DNA of 64,000 nucleotides from Geminicoccus sp036263595 (GTDB lineage: Bacteria; Pseudomonadota; Alphaproteobacteria; Geminicoccales; Geminicoccaceae), in NCBI RefSeq assembly GCF_036263595.1, contig NZ_DATAGQ010000242.1:10099-74098 (forward strand), given 5' to 3'. Under the pieces are notes generated by a model. That model did no database searches. It was not told the DNA's origin and saw only the letters and a list, made by a program, of their open reading frames with translations. Made by a program: the position numbers and the translations under genes. Positions 53,293 to 62,316 of the stretch are shown in pieces; the first letter of the stretch is position 1; the number at the start of each line of letters is the position of its first letter.

Positions 53293-54489
53293 ATGCGAAA
53301 CCTTTCTGGTCGCCTGGCGACCGGCCTGATGCTGGCGGGTGCTCTGATCCTGGCCGGATGCGGGCAGGAGGAAGGTGGACAGCAGCAGTCGGAGGCCACC
53401 CCCCCGACTCCCGAGGTGACGGTGGTGACCCTTACCCCACAGCCGGTCGAGATCACGACGACCCTACCGGGGCGCGCCTCCCCCTACCAGATTGCCGAGG
53501 TGCGGCCGCAGGTGAACGGCATTCTGCAGGAGCGGCTGTTCCGCGAAGGTGCGGATGTCGTGAAGGGCGAAGCGCTCTACCAGATCGATCCGGCCGTCTA
53601 CCGGGCTGCCTATGAGACCTCCAAGGCGGAACTGGCTCAGGCCGAAGCGGCCCTCGTCTCCGCGAGGAACAGAGAGCGGCGGAACGAGGAGCTGGTCCGC
53701 ACGAACGCGGTCAGCCGGGCCGCCTACGATGATGCCGTCTCGGCGATGGGCGAAGCCAGCGCCGCTGTCGAGGCGCGCAAGGCCGCCCTTGCCTCGGCCA
53801 AGATCAACCTCGATTATACCACCGTGACCGCCCCGATCGCCGGACGCATCGGACGCTCCGCCTTTACTGCGGGCGCGCTCGTCACGGCCAACCAGGCCGA
53901 GACGCTTACCACGATCCACCAGCTGGACCCGATCTATGTCGACGTCACCCAGTCGAGCGCGGAGCTGTTGAAGCTGCGCCGGGCGCTTGCGGACGGAAGG
54001 TATGAGCGGGTCGATCCGGATCGTGCGGAGGTCGAGCTGACCCTGGAAGATGGCACCACCTACGGCCATCCGGGGGCGCTCGAGTTCGCGGACGTGACGG
54101 TGAGCGAGAGCACGGGTGCGGTGACGCTGCGTGCCCTTTTCCCCAATCCCGAGGGGATCCTGCTTCCTGGCATGTTCGTGCGGGCGGAGATCAAGGCGGG
54201 CGTTGATCCGGAAGGGATCCTGGTGCCGCAGCGAGCGGTATCACGGGATCCCAAGGGGCGTGCGACGGCGCTCGTGGTTGCCGCCGAAGACAAGGTGGAG
54301 CAGCGCATCCTGGTCACGGACCGGACCGTCGGCGACCAATGGCTGGTCAGCGAGGGCGTCAAGGCCGGCGAGCGGGTGATCGTCGAGGGCCTCCAGAAGG
54401 TGCGCCCGGGGGCGGTGGTCAAGGTGATCGAGGCGGAAACCAAGTCCGTGGCCGACGCTTCGGCTGCCAGCGCCCCGGTCCGGAGGTAA
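53293..54489 (+). CDS. RND efflux periplasmic adaptor subunit (AcrA/MexA type)
   Basis: A 398-residue lipoprotein adaptor with lipobox LILAGC near residue 20. The lipoyl half-motif ISDxxPxVxG-like region reads YQIAEVRPQVNGILQERLFR near residue 65, then a coiled-coil hairpin (about 100-175, rich in alanine and glutamate), and a membrane-proximal domain ending with GEVVIVEGLQ-like GERVIVEGLQKVRPG. GGAG stands nine bases before the ATG. It bridges the inner-membrane pump encoded four bases downstream to an outer-membrane channel not encoded here. Confidence 0.92.
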   Translation: MRNLSGRLATGLMLAGALILAGCGQEEGGQQQSEATPPTPEVTVVTLTPQPVEITTTLPGRASPYQIAEVRPQVNGILQERLFREGADVVKGEALYQIDPAVYRAAYETSKAELAQAEAALVSARNRERRNEELVRTNAVSRAAYDDAVSAMGEASAAVEARKAALASAKINLDYTTVTAPIAGRIGRSAFTAGALVTANQAETLTTIHQLDPIYVDVTQSSAELLKLRRALADGRYERVDPDRAEVELTLEDGTTYGHPGALEFADVTVSESTGAVTLRALFPNPEGILLPGMFVRAEIKAGVDPEGILVPQRAVSRDPKGRATALVVAAEDKVEQRILVTDRTVGDQWLVSEGVKAGERVIVEGLQKVRPGAVVKVIEAETKSVADASAASAPVRR

Positions 54490-54493
54490 GAGC

Positions 54494-57400
54494 GTGGCTC
54501 GTTTCTTCATCGACCGGCCGATCTTCGCCTGGGTGCTCGCCATCGTCGTGATGATGGCGGGTGCACTTGCCATCTGGACGCTGCCGATCGCCCAGTACCC
54601 GTCGATCGCACCACCGTCGGTCTCGATCACTGCGACCTATCCCGGTGCATCGGCCAAGGTGGTCGAGGATTCGGTCACGCAGGTGATCGAGCAGCGCATG
54701 AAGGGCATCGACGGCCTGCGCTACATGTCGGCGAACAGCAGCTCGTCCGGGCAGGTCGAGATCACGCTGACCTTCGATCCGGGCACCGACCCGGACATCG
54801 CGCAGGTGCAGGTCCAGAACAAGCTGTCGCTGGCAACGCCGCTCCTCCCTGAGGAAGTACAGCGCCAGGGCGTTCAGGTCGCCAAGGCCAGCAGCAGCTT
54901 TCTGATGGTGGTGGGCTTGGTCGCGGCCGAGGGCTCGGACTTCAACCAGACCGATCTCGCCGACTACATGGCTTCAAACATCCAGGACCCGATCTCGCGG
55001 GTCGAGGGTGTGGGCGAGGTGCAGCTGTTCGGCGCGCAGTATTCCATGCGCGTCTGGCTGGATCCGACCAAGCTGGTCAATTTCGGCCTGGTGCCGGCTG
55101 ACATCATCGCCGCGATCCGGGCGCAGAACGCCCAGGTTGCCGCGGGCCAGCTAGGTGGCCTCCCATCTACGGAGGGCCAGCAGCTCAATGCCACGATCAC
55201 CGCGCAGTCCCTCCTGCAGACGCCCGAGGAGTTTCGGCAGATCTTCCTGCGCACGGCCGAGGACGGCTCGGCGATCCGGCTGGGCGATGTCGGCCGCGTG
55301 GAGGTTGGCGCAGAGACCTATGCCACCTCCGCCAACTATAACGGGCGCCCCTCGACCGGCCTCGCGATCCAGTTGGCGTCCGGAGCAAACGCGCTGGAGA
55401 CTGCAGAGGCGGTCCGGGCGGAGATGCAGCAGCTCGAGGCCATGATCCCCGAGGGGATGGAAGTCATCATCCCTTACGACACGACGCCGTTCGTGAAGGT
55501 GTCGATCGAGAGCGTGGTCGAGACGCTGATCGAGGCGATCGTGCTGGTCTTCCTCGTCATGTACCTGTTCCTGCAGAACTTCCGGGCGACGCTGATCCCG
55601 ACCATCGCGGTGCCGGTCGTGCTGCTGGGTACCTTCGCCGTGCTCGAGCTCGCTGGCTTCTCGATCAACGTGCTCACCATGTTCGCGATGGTGCTGGCGA
55701 TCGGCCTCCTGGTCGACGACGCGATCGTGGTCGTGGAGAACGTCGAGCGCGTGATGCACGACGAGAAGCTCCCCCCCAAGGAAGCCACCCGCAAGTCGAT
55801 GGACCAGATCACCGGTGCGCTGATCGGCATCGGTCTGGTGCTGTCGGCCGTGTTCATCCCGATGGCGTTCTTCGGCGGGTCGACCGGCGTCATCTATCGG
55901 CAGTTCTCCATCACCATCGTAGCCGCGATGGGCCTCTCGGTGCTGACAGCCCTGATCTTGACGCCGGCCCTGTGCGCCACGATCCTGAAGCCGTCCCATT
56001 CGGCACGGCGTGGCCCGTTTGCCTGGTTCAACCGGGGCTTCGAGAAGACGACCAACGGCTATGTCGGCCTGGTCGGCTACATGGCGCGCCGGGGCGTTCG
56101 CTTCCTGATCGTCTATCTCATCCTTGCGGCCGGCATGGGCTACATGTTCCTGCGCCTGCCCACGGCGTTCCTGCCGGACGAGGACCAGGGCATCATGTTC
56201 GTCCAGGCGCAGCTGCCTGTGGGTGCAACCCAGGAGCGGACCCTGGAGGTGCTGAAGACGGTCGAGCGTCACTTCCTGGAGAACGAGGCCGATTCGGTTG
56301 CCTCGATCTTCACCGTAGCGGGCTTCAGCTTCGCGGGCTCCGGCCAGAATGCCGGCATCGGCTTCGTCCTGCTCAAGGACTGGGAAGAGCGCGAGGAGCC
56401 TTCCCAGAACGTGGCGGCGATCGCCGGGCGGGCGATGGGCGCCTTCTCGCAGATCCGCGACGCCATGGTGTTCGCCTTCGCGCCGCCGGCCGTGCTGGAG
56501 CTGGGCAACGCCACCGGCTTTGACGTGCAGCTTCAGGACCGCAGCGGCCAGGGCCACGAGGCGCTCATGGCGGCACGCAACCAGTTCCTGGGCATGGCGG
56601 CCCAGAACCCGAACCTGGTGGGCGTGCGGCCGAACGGGCTGGAGGACCAGCCGGAGTACCGGATCGATATCGACCATCACAAGGTGGGCGCGCTGGGCCT
56701 CTCGATCGAAGACGTGAACGACGCGCTCGCGGCGGCCTGGGGCGGCACCTACATCAACGACTTCCTGGACCGCGGCCGCATCAAGAAGGTCTATGTCCAG
56801 GCCGATGCGCCCTACCGCATGGTGCCGGAGGACCTGGACCAGTGGTACGTGCGGAACAACCAGGGCGAGATGGTGCCGTTTTCGGCCTTCGCGTCCGCCT
56901 ACTGGGCCTACGGCTCGCCCAGGCTGGAGCGCTATAATGGCCTGCCCTCGGTCGAGATCCTGGGCCAGCCGGCGCCGGGGCTGAGTTCGGGCGCGGCCAT
57001 GGATGCAGTCGAGCAGATGATGGCGCAGTTGCCGCCTGGCTTCGGCTACGAGTGGACAGGTCTGTCGGACCAGGAACGGGCCGCAGGTGCGCAGGCGCCG
57101 CTGCTCTACGCGATCTCGATCCTGGTCGTCTTCCTGTGCTTGGCGGCCCTCTACGAGAGCTGGTCGATCCCGTTCTCGGTCATGCTGGTGGTGCCGCTGG
57201 GCGTGCTCGGCGCGCTGTCGGCGGCGACGCTGACGGGCCTGTCGAACGACGTGTTCTTCCAGGTGGGCCTGCTCACCACCATCGGCCTCGCGGCCAAGAA
57301 CGCGATCCTGATCGTGGAGTTCGCCAAGGACCTGAACGAGGCCGGCAAGAGCCTGATGGACGCGACGCTGGAGGCCGCCCGGCTTCGGCTGCGCCCGATC

Positions 57401-57631
57401 ATCATGACCTCGCTCGCCTTCGGGCTGGGTGTCACGCCGCTGGCGATCTCGTCCGGTGCCGGCTCTGGTGGCCAAAACGCGATCGGCATCGGTGTGCTCG
57501 GCGGCGTGATCGCGGCGACCTTCCTGGGCATCCTGTTCGTGCCGTTGTTCTTCGTGACCGTGCGCAAGCTCTTCAGCAGGAAGAAGCAGCAGCCGGAGAC
57601 GCCACGAGCGGAGGCCGTCCCGGCGGAGTAA
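54494..57631 (+). CDS. RND multidrug efflux pump (HAE1 family, AcrB type)
   Basis: A 1045-residue proton-driven pump with 12 helices and two large periplasmic loops. Typical marks are ARFFIDRPIFAWVLAIVVMM at the N-terminus, LPIAQYPSIAPPSVSITATY, the paired aspartates in TM4 (AIGLLVDDAIVVVENVE near residue 405) and the TM10-12 core GLAAKNAILIVEFAKD near 935. The GTG start is preceded by GGAGG at seven bases. It exports drugs, dyes, solvents or bile-like compounds. It is co-transcribed with the adaptor and ends before a strong terminator. Confidence 0.95.
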   Translation: MARFFIDRPIFAWVLAIVVMMAGALAIWTLPIAQYPSIAPPSVSITATYPGASAKVVEDSVTQVIEQRMKGIDGLRYMSANSSSSGQVEITLTFDPGTDPDIAQVQVQNKLSLATPLLPEEVQRQGVQVAKASSSFLMVVGLVAAEGSDFNQTDLADYMASNIQDPISRVEGVGEVQLFGAQYSMRVWLDPTKLVNFGLVPADIIAAIRAQNAQVAAGQLGGLPSTEGQQLNATITAQSLLQTPEEFRQIFLRTAEDGSAIRLGDVGRVEVGAETYATSANYNGRPSTGLAIQLASGANALETAEAVRAEMQQLEAMIPEGMEVIIPYDTTPFVKVSIESVVETLIEAIVLVFLVMYLFLQNFRATLIPTIAVPVVLLGTFAVLELAGFSINVLTMFAMVLAIGLLVDDAIVVVENVERVMHDEKLPPKEATRKSMDQITGALIGIGLVLSAVFIPMAFFGGSTGVIYRQFSITIVAAMGLSVLTALILTPALCATILKPSHSARRGPFAWFNRGFEKTTNGYVGLVGYMARRGVRFLIVYLILAAGMGYMFLRLPTAFLPDEDQGIMFVQAQLPVGATQERTLEVLKTVERHFLENEADSVASIFTVAGFSFAGSGQNAGIGFVLLKDWEEREEPSQNVAAIAGRAMGAFSQIRDAMVFAFAPPAVLELGNATGFDVQLQDRSGQGHEALMAARNQFLGMAAQNPNLVGVRPNGLEDQPEYRIDIDHHKVGALGLSIEDVNDALAAAWGGTYINDFLDRGRIKKVYVQADAPYRMVPEDLDQWYVRNNQGEMVPFSAFASAYWAYGSPRLERYNGLPSVEILGQPAPGLSSGAAMDAVEQMMAQLPPGFGYEWTGLSDQERAAGAQAPLLYAISILVVFLCLAALYESWSIPFSVMLVVPLGVLGALSAATLTGLSNDVFFQVGLLTTIGLAAKNAILIVEFAKDLNEAGKSLMDATLEAARLRLRPIIMTSLAFGLGVTPLAISSGAGSGGQNAIGIGVLGGVIAATFLGILFVPLFFVTVRKLFSRKKQQPETPRAEAVPAE

Positions 57632-57650
57632 GCCTCCAGCCGGCAGCGGG

Positions 57651-57690
57651 AGCGGCATTGGCCGGGAGGCCGGTGCCGCTCTTGTTGTTT
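57651..57690 (+). terminator. Rho-independent terminator of the efflux operon
   Basis: AGCGGCATTGGCC and GGCCGGTGCCGCT form a 13-bp stem in RNA (two G-U pairs) around a GGGA loop (57651-57680), followed by the T-rich CTTGTTGTTT. Twenty bases after the pump stop. Confidence 0.82.
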
Positions 57691-57752
57691 GTGGTGGACC
57701 ATGGGCAGGCAAGCCTTCAGGCTCACAGGCAGCAGAGCCAGGGGAGTGCGTC

Positions 57753-58673
57753 GTGGACGAGGCTGCCATCCAGAAGGTCGCCGTGATCGGCTTCGGCACG
57801 GTGGGCGTGGGCTGGACGGCCTTGTTCGTGGCGAATGGCTGCGACGTGACGGTGCATGATCCGGCGGCCGGCAGCCTTGCGGACATGCAAGCGGCCCTGG
57901 CAACGAGCCTTGCCAGCCTGCGGGAGCTCGGCCGGGATCAGCTTGGCACGCTTGCGGTCGCGGCTTCACCGGAAGAGGCGGCAGCGGCCGCCGACTTCGT
58001 GCAGGAAAACGCACCGGAACGGCTCGACTTCAAGCGGGACCTGCTGCGGCGGCTGGACGGGGCGGCACCTGCCCATGCCATCATCGCGACCAGCACCTCG
58101 TCCCTGCTCTGGAGCGACTTGGCCCGTGACTGCGCGCAGCCCGGGCGGGTCATCGTCGGCCATCCGTTTAATCCGCCGCACATCATGCCGCTGGTGGAGC
58201 TGTTCGGGCCGGACGCGGCGGTGCTGGACCGGGCGACGGCGTTCTACACGCAGTTGGGCATGCGGCCGGTGCGGCTGCGCAAGGAGATGCAGGGGCATAT
58301 CGCCAACCGGCTGGCCTCCGCGCTCTACCGGGAGGCGGTGTATCTGGTGGAGCAGGGGGTGGCCTCCGTCGGCGAGGTGGATGCGGCGCTGCGCGACGGG
58401 CCAGGGCTGCGCTGGGCGATCATGGGCGCGCACCTGACCTACCACCTGGGCGGCGGCAAGGGCGGCATCCGGCACTATCTGGAGCATCTGGGGCCGAGCC
58501 AGGAGCGGCGCTGGCAGGATCTGGGCCAGCCGGTGCTCAGTCCCGAGCTCAAGGAGAAGCTGGTGGAAGGGGTGGAAGCCGTGGCGGATGGACGGTCGGT
58601 GGAAGAGCTGGAGGCGGAGCGCGATGCGGCGCTGCTGGCGCTGCTGCGGGCCCGGGCGGACGTGACGCCGTGA
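57753..58673 (+). CDS. 3-hydroxyacyl-CoA dehydrogenase-type enzyme (carnitine/L-gulonate dehydrogenase like)
   Basis: A 306-residue NAD-dependent dehydrogenase. The cofactor site is KVAVIGFGTVGVGWTALFV at residue 8. The central ENAPERLDFKRDLLRRLD, the conserved GHPFNPPHIMPLVELFG near 140 and RPVRLRKEMQGHIANRLASA near 170 match L-carnitine 3-dehydrogenase and L-gulonate 3-dehydrogenase. Paired with a BKACE enzyme downstream (4-base overlap), the carnitine route (3-dehydrocarnitine formation) is favoured but unproven. The GTG start at 57753 has GGGGAG upstream. Confidence 0.82.
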   Translation: MDEAAIQKVAVIGFGTVGVGWTALFVANGCDVTVHDPAAGSLADMQAALATSLASLRELGRDQLGTLAVAASPEEAAAAADFVQENAPERLDFKRDLLRRLDGAAPAHAIIATSTSSLLWSDLARDCAQPGRVIVGHPFNPPHIMPLVELFGPDAAVLDRATAFYTQLGMRPVRLRKEMQGHIANRLASALYREAVYLVEQGVASVGEVDAALRDGPGLRWAIMGAHLTYHLGGGKGGIRHYLEHLGPSQERRWQDLGQPVLSPELKEKLVEGVEAVADGRSVEELEAERDAALLALLRARADVTP

Positions 58674-59488
58674 GCGGATCGCCGATTGCCGTGGCCGTGG
58701 CGCCCAATGGGGCGCGGCTGACGAAGGCGGACCATCCGGGGCTGCCGATCACGCCGGATGACCTCGCGGTGACCGCGCGGGCCTGCCTGGAGGCGGGAGC
58801 CTGCATGATCCACCTCCATGCGCGCGACGCTGCCGGCGTCCATAGCCTGGATCCCGGCCATGGGCGGGCGGTGATGGAGGCGGTACAGACGGCGGTGGGG
58901 CGTGAGCTGGTGGTGCAGGTGACGACCGAGGCGGTCGGCATGTACCAGCCAGACGCGCAGATGGGCCTGGTGCGGGCGCTCCGGCCGGAAGCGGCGTCGG
59001 TGGCGCTGCGGGAGCTGGTGCCGGATGGAGCGCACGAGCGGGAGGCGGCGGGTTTCTTCCAGTGGTGCCGCCGGGAGAGGATCTGGCTGCAGCATATCCT
59101 CTACGACGTGGCTGATGTCGCCAGGATGAAGGAGCTGGTGGAGCGCGGGGTGGTGCCGGAGGGGCCGTCGGTGCTGTACGTCCTCGGTCGCTACACGGTG
59201 GGCCAGCGCTCGACGCCCATGGACCTGCTGCCGTTCCTCATGGCCGCACCGGAGGAGTGGCGCTGGATGATGTGCGCGTTCGGGGCGCAGGAGCGGGACT
59301 GTGCGCTGACCGCAGCACTCCTGGGCGGGCACGCGCGGATCGGCTTCGAGAACAACCGGCTGGCAGCCGACGGGACGGTGGCGGCCAGCAACGAGGCGCA
59401 GGTGCGGGGCTTCGTCGAGGCGCTGGCGGCGCTGGGCAGAAGGCCGGCGGGGGCGGACGAGCTGCGGGCGATGATCGCGTCGAAATAA
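58670..59488 (+). CDS. BKACE family beta-keto acid cleavage enzyme
   Basis: A 272-residue TIM-barrel enzyme of the DUF849/BKACE family. It condenses a beta-keto acid with acetyl-CoA and cleaves it to acetoacetate and a new acyl-CoA. Zinc ligands are the histidines in CMIHLHARD near residue 45; VVQVTTEAVGMYQP and RIGFENNRL give the substrate and CoA pockets. Shorter than many members (about 300). The GTG overlaps the preceding stop, supporting a two-gene pathway unit such as carnitine degradation. Confidence 0.85.
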   Translation: MSGSPIAVAVAPNGARLTKADHPGLPITPDDLAVTARACLEAGACMIHLHARDAAGVHSLDPGHGRAVMEAVQTAVGRELVVQVTTEAVGMYQPDAQMGLVRALRPEAASVALRELVPDGAHEREAAGFFQWCRRERIWLQHILYDVADVARMKELVERGVVPEGPSVLYVLGRYTVGQRSTPMDLLPFLMAAPEEWRWMMCAFGAQERDCALTAALLGGHARIGFENNRLAADGTVAASNEAQVRGFVEALAALGRRPAGADELRAMIASK

Positions 59489-59514
59489 GTCAAGCCGTTG
59501 AAAAGGCGTGGCCG

Positions 59515-59532
59515 CTTGGGTTCGTTCATGCA
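59515..59532 (+). repeat. Dispersed 18-bp repeat, diverged copy 4
   Basis: CTTGGGTTCGTTCATGCA, 16 of 18 bases equal to the three copies near the window start and followed by the same GTTT as copy 2. It again lies after a plus-strand gene and before a convergent minus-strand gene. A perfect 10-bp palindrome GCAATATTGC follows at 59583-59592. Confidence 0.65.
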
Positions 59533-59602
59533 GTTTGCATGGTCGACGCTAGCGAGCCGCCGACGCCGGGCAGGACCATCCGGCAATATTGCATAGGCGG
59601 CT

Positions 59603-59624
59603 CCACCGGCAAAGAGGCCGGCGG
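59603..59624 (-). terminator. Hairpin downstream of alaS
   Basis: On the minus strand CCGCCGGC pairs with GCCGGTGG (one G-U) around a CTCTTT loop, beginning 12 bases after the alaS stop. No T-run follows, so terminator function is only probable. Confidence 0.45.
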
Positions 59625-59635
59625 AACCTGCAAGC

Positions 59636-62278
59636 CTACATCGTTGCCAGGGTGGCCTCGACCACGGCGATCGCTTCGGCGGCCCGGGCGGCATCAGGAC
59701 CGCCACCCTGCGCGAAGTCGCGGCGGCCGCCACCACCCTGCCCGCCCAGCGCTTCCACGGCGCGGCGCACCAGCGCCACCGAATCGACCCGGCCGGTCAG
59801 GTCGTCCGTGGTGCTGACCACCACCGAGGCCTTGCCGTCGGTGACGGACACCAGCGTAACCACGCCCGAGCCCAGCTGCTTCTTCAGCTCATCGGCAGTG
59901 CCGCGCAACTCCTTGGCCGGCACGCCTTCGAGCTGGCGGGCCGCGAACGAGATGCCGTTGACCTGGCGGGCGGCATTCTCGGAAGCAAGGCCGCCTGTCG
60001 CAATCTTGCGACGAAGGTCGGCCAGCTCGCGCTCCAGCTTGCGGCGCTCTTCCACCAGCGCCTCGATCCGGCCGGGCAGCTCGGATGCGGGCACCTTCAG
60101 GGCACCGGCAGCCTTGGCGAGGATGGCCTCTTCCTCTTCGACATGGCTGAGCGCCAGCTCGCCGGTGACCGCCTCGATCCGGCGCACGCCGGCAGCGACC
60201 GCACCCTCGGCCAGCAGCTTGAACAGGGCGATGTCGCCGGTGCGGGCGACATGGGTGCCACCGCACAGCTCCACCGAATAGGTCTTGCCGTCGTCGGCGG
60301 TGCCCATCGAGACGACGCGCACCTCGTCACCATACTTCTCGCCGAACAGGGCCATCGCACCGGTCTCGATGGCGTCGTCCTTGGCCATGATCCGAATGGT
60401 GGTCGGGTCGTTCTGGCGCAGGTAGGAGTTCACCTCCCGCTCGACCGCCGCGATCTCCTCCTTCGAGACCGGCTTCGGATGGCTGAAATCGAAGCGCAGG
60501 CGATCGGGCTCCACCCGCGAGCCCTTCTGGGCCACGTGCCTGCCCAGGTGGCGCTGCAGCGCCTTGTGCATCAGGTGGGTGGCCGAGTGGGCGCGGCGGA
60601 TCCGTGCACGGCGCTCCACGTCGATCGCCAGCCTGATGTCGTCGCCGACCCGGATGGTACCGCTCTCGACCTTGCCGATATGGACGAACAGGTCGCCCAG
60701 GTATTTCTGGGTATCGCTGACCGCGATGGTGGCGTCGCCGGACGTGATCGTGCCGGTATCACCGATCTGGCCGCCGGACTCGCCGTAGAACGGGGTCTGG
60801 TTGGCGACGAGACGTACCTCCGTGCCGGGACCGGCCTCCTCGACCAAGGCGTCGTCGACGACCAGGCCCACCACCTTGGCTTCGGCCGTGGCGGTCGCAT
60901 AGCCCAGGAACTCGGTAGCCCCCGCCCGCTCGCGCAGGTCGAACCAGATGGGTGCGATGGCCGACGAGCCGGAGCCCTTCCAATGCTTGCGCGCCTCGGC
61001 CCGCTGCCGCTCCATCGCCGCGTCGAAGCCATCCAGGTCGACGCTGCGGCCTTGCGAGCGCAGGGCGTCCTGGGTCAGGTCGAGGGGGAAGCCGTAGGTG
61101 TCGTAGAGCTTGAAGGCGACCTCGCCCGAGAGCGGCTGGCCTTGCGGCAGGGAGACGACCTCCTCGTCCAGGAGGCGCAGGCCGCGCTCCAGCGTGCGCC
61201 GGAAGTTGGTCTCTTCCAGCTTGAGGACCTCGGTCACCAGCGCCTCGGCGCGGACCAGCTCGGGATAGGCCTTGCCCATCTCCTCGATGAGCGTCGGCAC
61301 CATGCGGAACAGGAGCGGCTCCCGGGCACCGAGCAGCTGCGCATGGCGCATGCCGCGGCGCATGATCCGGCGCAGCACGTAGCCGCGGCCCTCGTTCGAC
61401 GGCATCACGCCGTCCGCGATCAGGAAGGACGAGGCGCGTAGATGGTCGGCGATGACCTTGTGCGACGGGCGGCTCGGCCCTTCCGCCGGCGTGCCGGTCA
61501 ACTCCTCGCTCTTCGCGATGATCCTCGCGAACAGGTCGATCTCGAAATTGTCGTGCTTGCCCTGCAGGACGGCGGCCAGGCGCTCCAGGCCCATGCCGGT
61601 GTCGATGGAGGGCCTTGGCAGGTTCACGCGGGTCGACTTGTCGACCTGCTCGAACTGCATGAAGACGAGGTTCCAGATCTCGATAAACCGGTCGCCATCG
61701 GCATCCGGCGAGCCCGGCGGGCCGCCCGGCACCTTGTCGCCATGGTCGTAGAAGATCTCGGAACAGGGGCCGCACGGGCCGGTATCGCCCATCGCCCAGA
61801 AATTGTCGGAGGTCGGGATCCGGATGATCCGGCTCTCAGGGAGACCGGCGATCTTCGTCCACAGGCCGAAAGCCTCGTCGTCCTCGGCATAGACGGTGGC
61901 GGTCAGCTTGTCCTTGGGCAGCCCGTACTCGCGGGTGACTAGGTTCCAGGCCAGCTCGATCGCCTGTTCCTTGAAGTAGTCGCCGAACGAGAAATTGCCC
62001 AGCATCTCGAAGAAGGTGTGATGCCGGGCCGTATAGCCCACATTGTCGAGGTCGTTGTGCTTGCCGCCGGCTCGCACGCATTTCTGCGCCGTCGTCGCAC
62101 GGTTGTAGGAGCGGTGCTCCAGCCCCGTGAAGACGTTCTTGAACTGCACCATGCCGGCGTTGGTGAACAAGAGCGTCGGGTCGTTGTGGGGTACCAACGG
62201 GCCCGACGCGACAATCTCATGGCCGTGCCTGCCGAAATATTCGAGGAACTTCGTACGAATCTCGCTGACGCTGGCCAT
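59636..62278 (-). CDS. alaS: Alanine-tRNA ligase
   Basis: An 880-residue enzyme charging tRNA-Ala. The class II catalytic core carries SGPLVPHNDPTLLFTNAGMV at residue 25 and RHHTFFEMLGNFSFGDYFK near 85. The editing domain has HSATHLMHKALQRHLG near 563 and CGGTHVARTGD near 672, which bind zinc and remove mischarged serine or glycine. A C-terminal DHHA1 domain closes the protein. It lies 38 bases after recA on the same strand. Confidence 0.97.
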   Translation of the reverse strand: MASVSEIRTKFLEYFGRHGHEIVASGPLVPHNDPTLLFTNAGMVQFKNVFTGLEHRSYNRATTAQKCVRAGGKHNDLDNVGYTARHHTFFEMLGNFSFGDYFKEQAIELAWNLVTREYGLPKDKLTATVYAEDDEAFGLWTKIAGLPESRIIRIPTSDNFWAMGDTGPCGPCSEIFYDHGDKVPGGPPGSPDADGDRFIEIWNLVFMQFEQVDKSTRVNLPRPSIDTGMGLERLAAVLQGKHDNFEIDLFARIIAKSEELTGTPAEGPSRPSHKVIADHLRASSFLIADGVMPSNEGRGYVLRRIMRRGMRHAQLLGAREPLLFRMVPTLIEEMGKAYPELVRAEALVTEVLKLEETNFRRTLERGLRLLDEEVVSLPQGQPLSGEVAFKLYDTYGFPLDLTQDALRSQGRSVDLDGFDAAMERQRAEARKHWKGSGSSAIAPIWFDLRERAGATEFLGYATATAEAKVVGLVVDDALVEEAGPGTEVRLVANQTPFYGESGGQIGDTGTITSGDATIAVSDTQKYLGDLFVHIGKVESGTIRVGDDIRLAIDVERRARIRRAHSATHLMHKALQRHLGRHVAQKGSRVEPDRLRFDFSHPKPVSKEEIAAVEREVNSYLRQNDPTTIRIMAKDDAIETGAMALFGEKYGDEVRVVSMGTADDGKTYSVELCGGTHVARTGDIALFKLLAEGAVAAGVRRIEAVTGELALSHVEEEEAILAKAAGALKVPASELPGRIEALVEERRKLERELADLRRKIATGGLASENAARQVNGISFAARQLEGVPAKELRGTADELKKQLGSGVVTLVSVTDGKASVVVSTTDDLTGRVDSVALVRRAVEALGGQGGGGRRDFAQGGGPDAARAAEAIAVVEATLATM

Positions 62279-62316
62279 GGATCGTCCAAGAAGGCGCTAT
62301 CGAAGAAGACGCCCCG

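Noticed and set aside
55151..57886. A 911-codon antisense frame opposite the RND pump
   Set aside because: Same reason: low-complexity composition, no ribosome-binding site, and a fully supported pump gene on the other strand.
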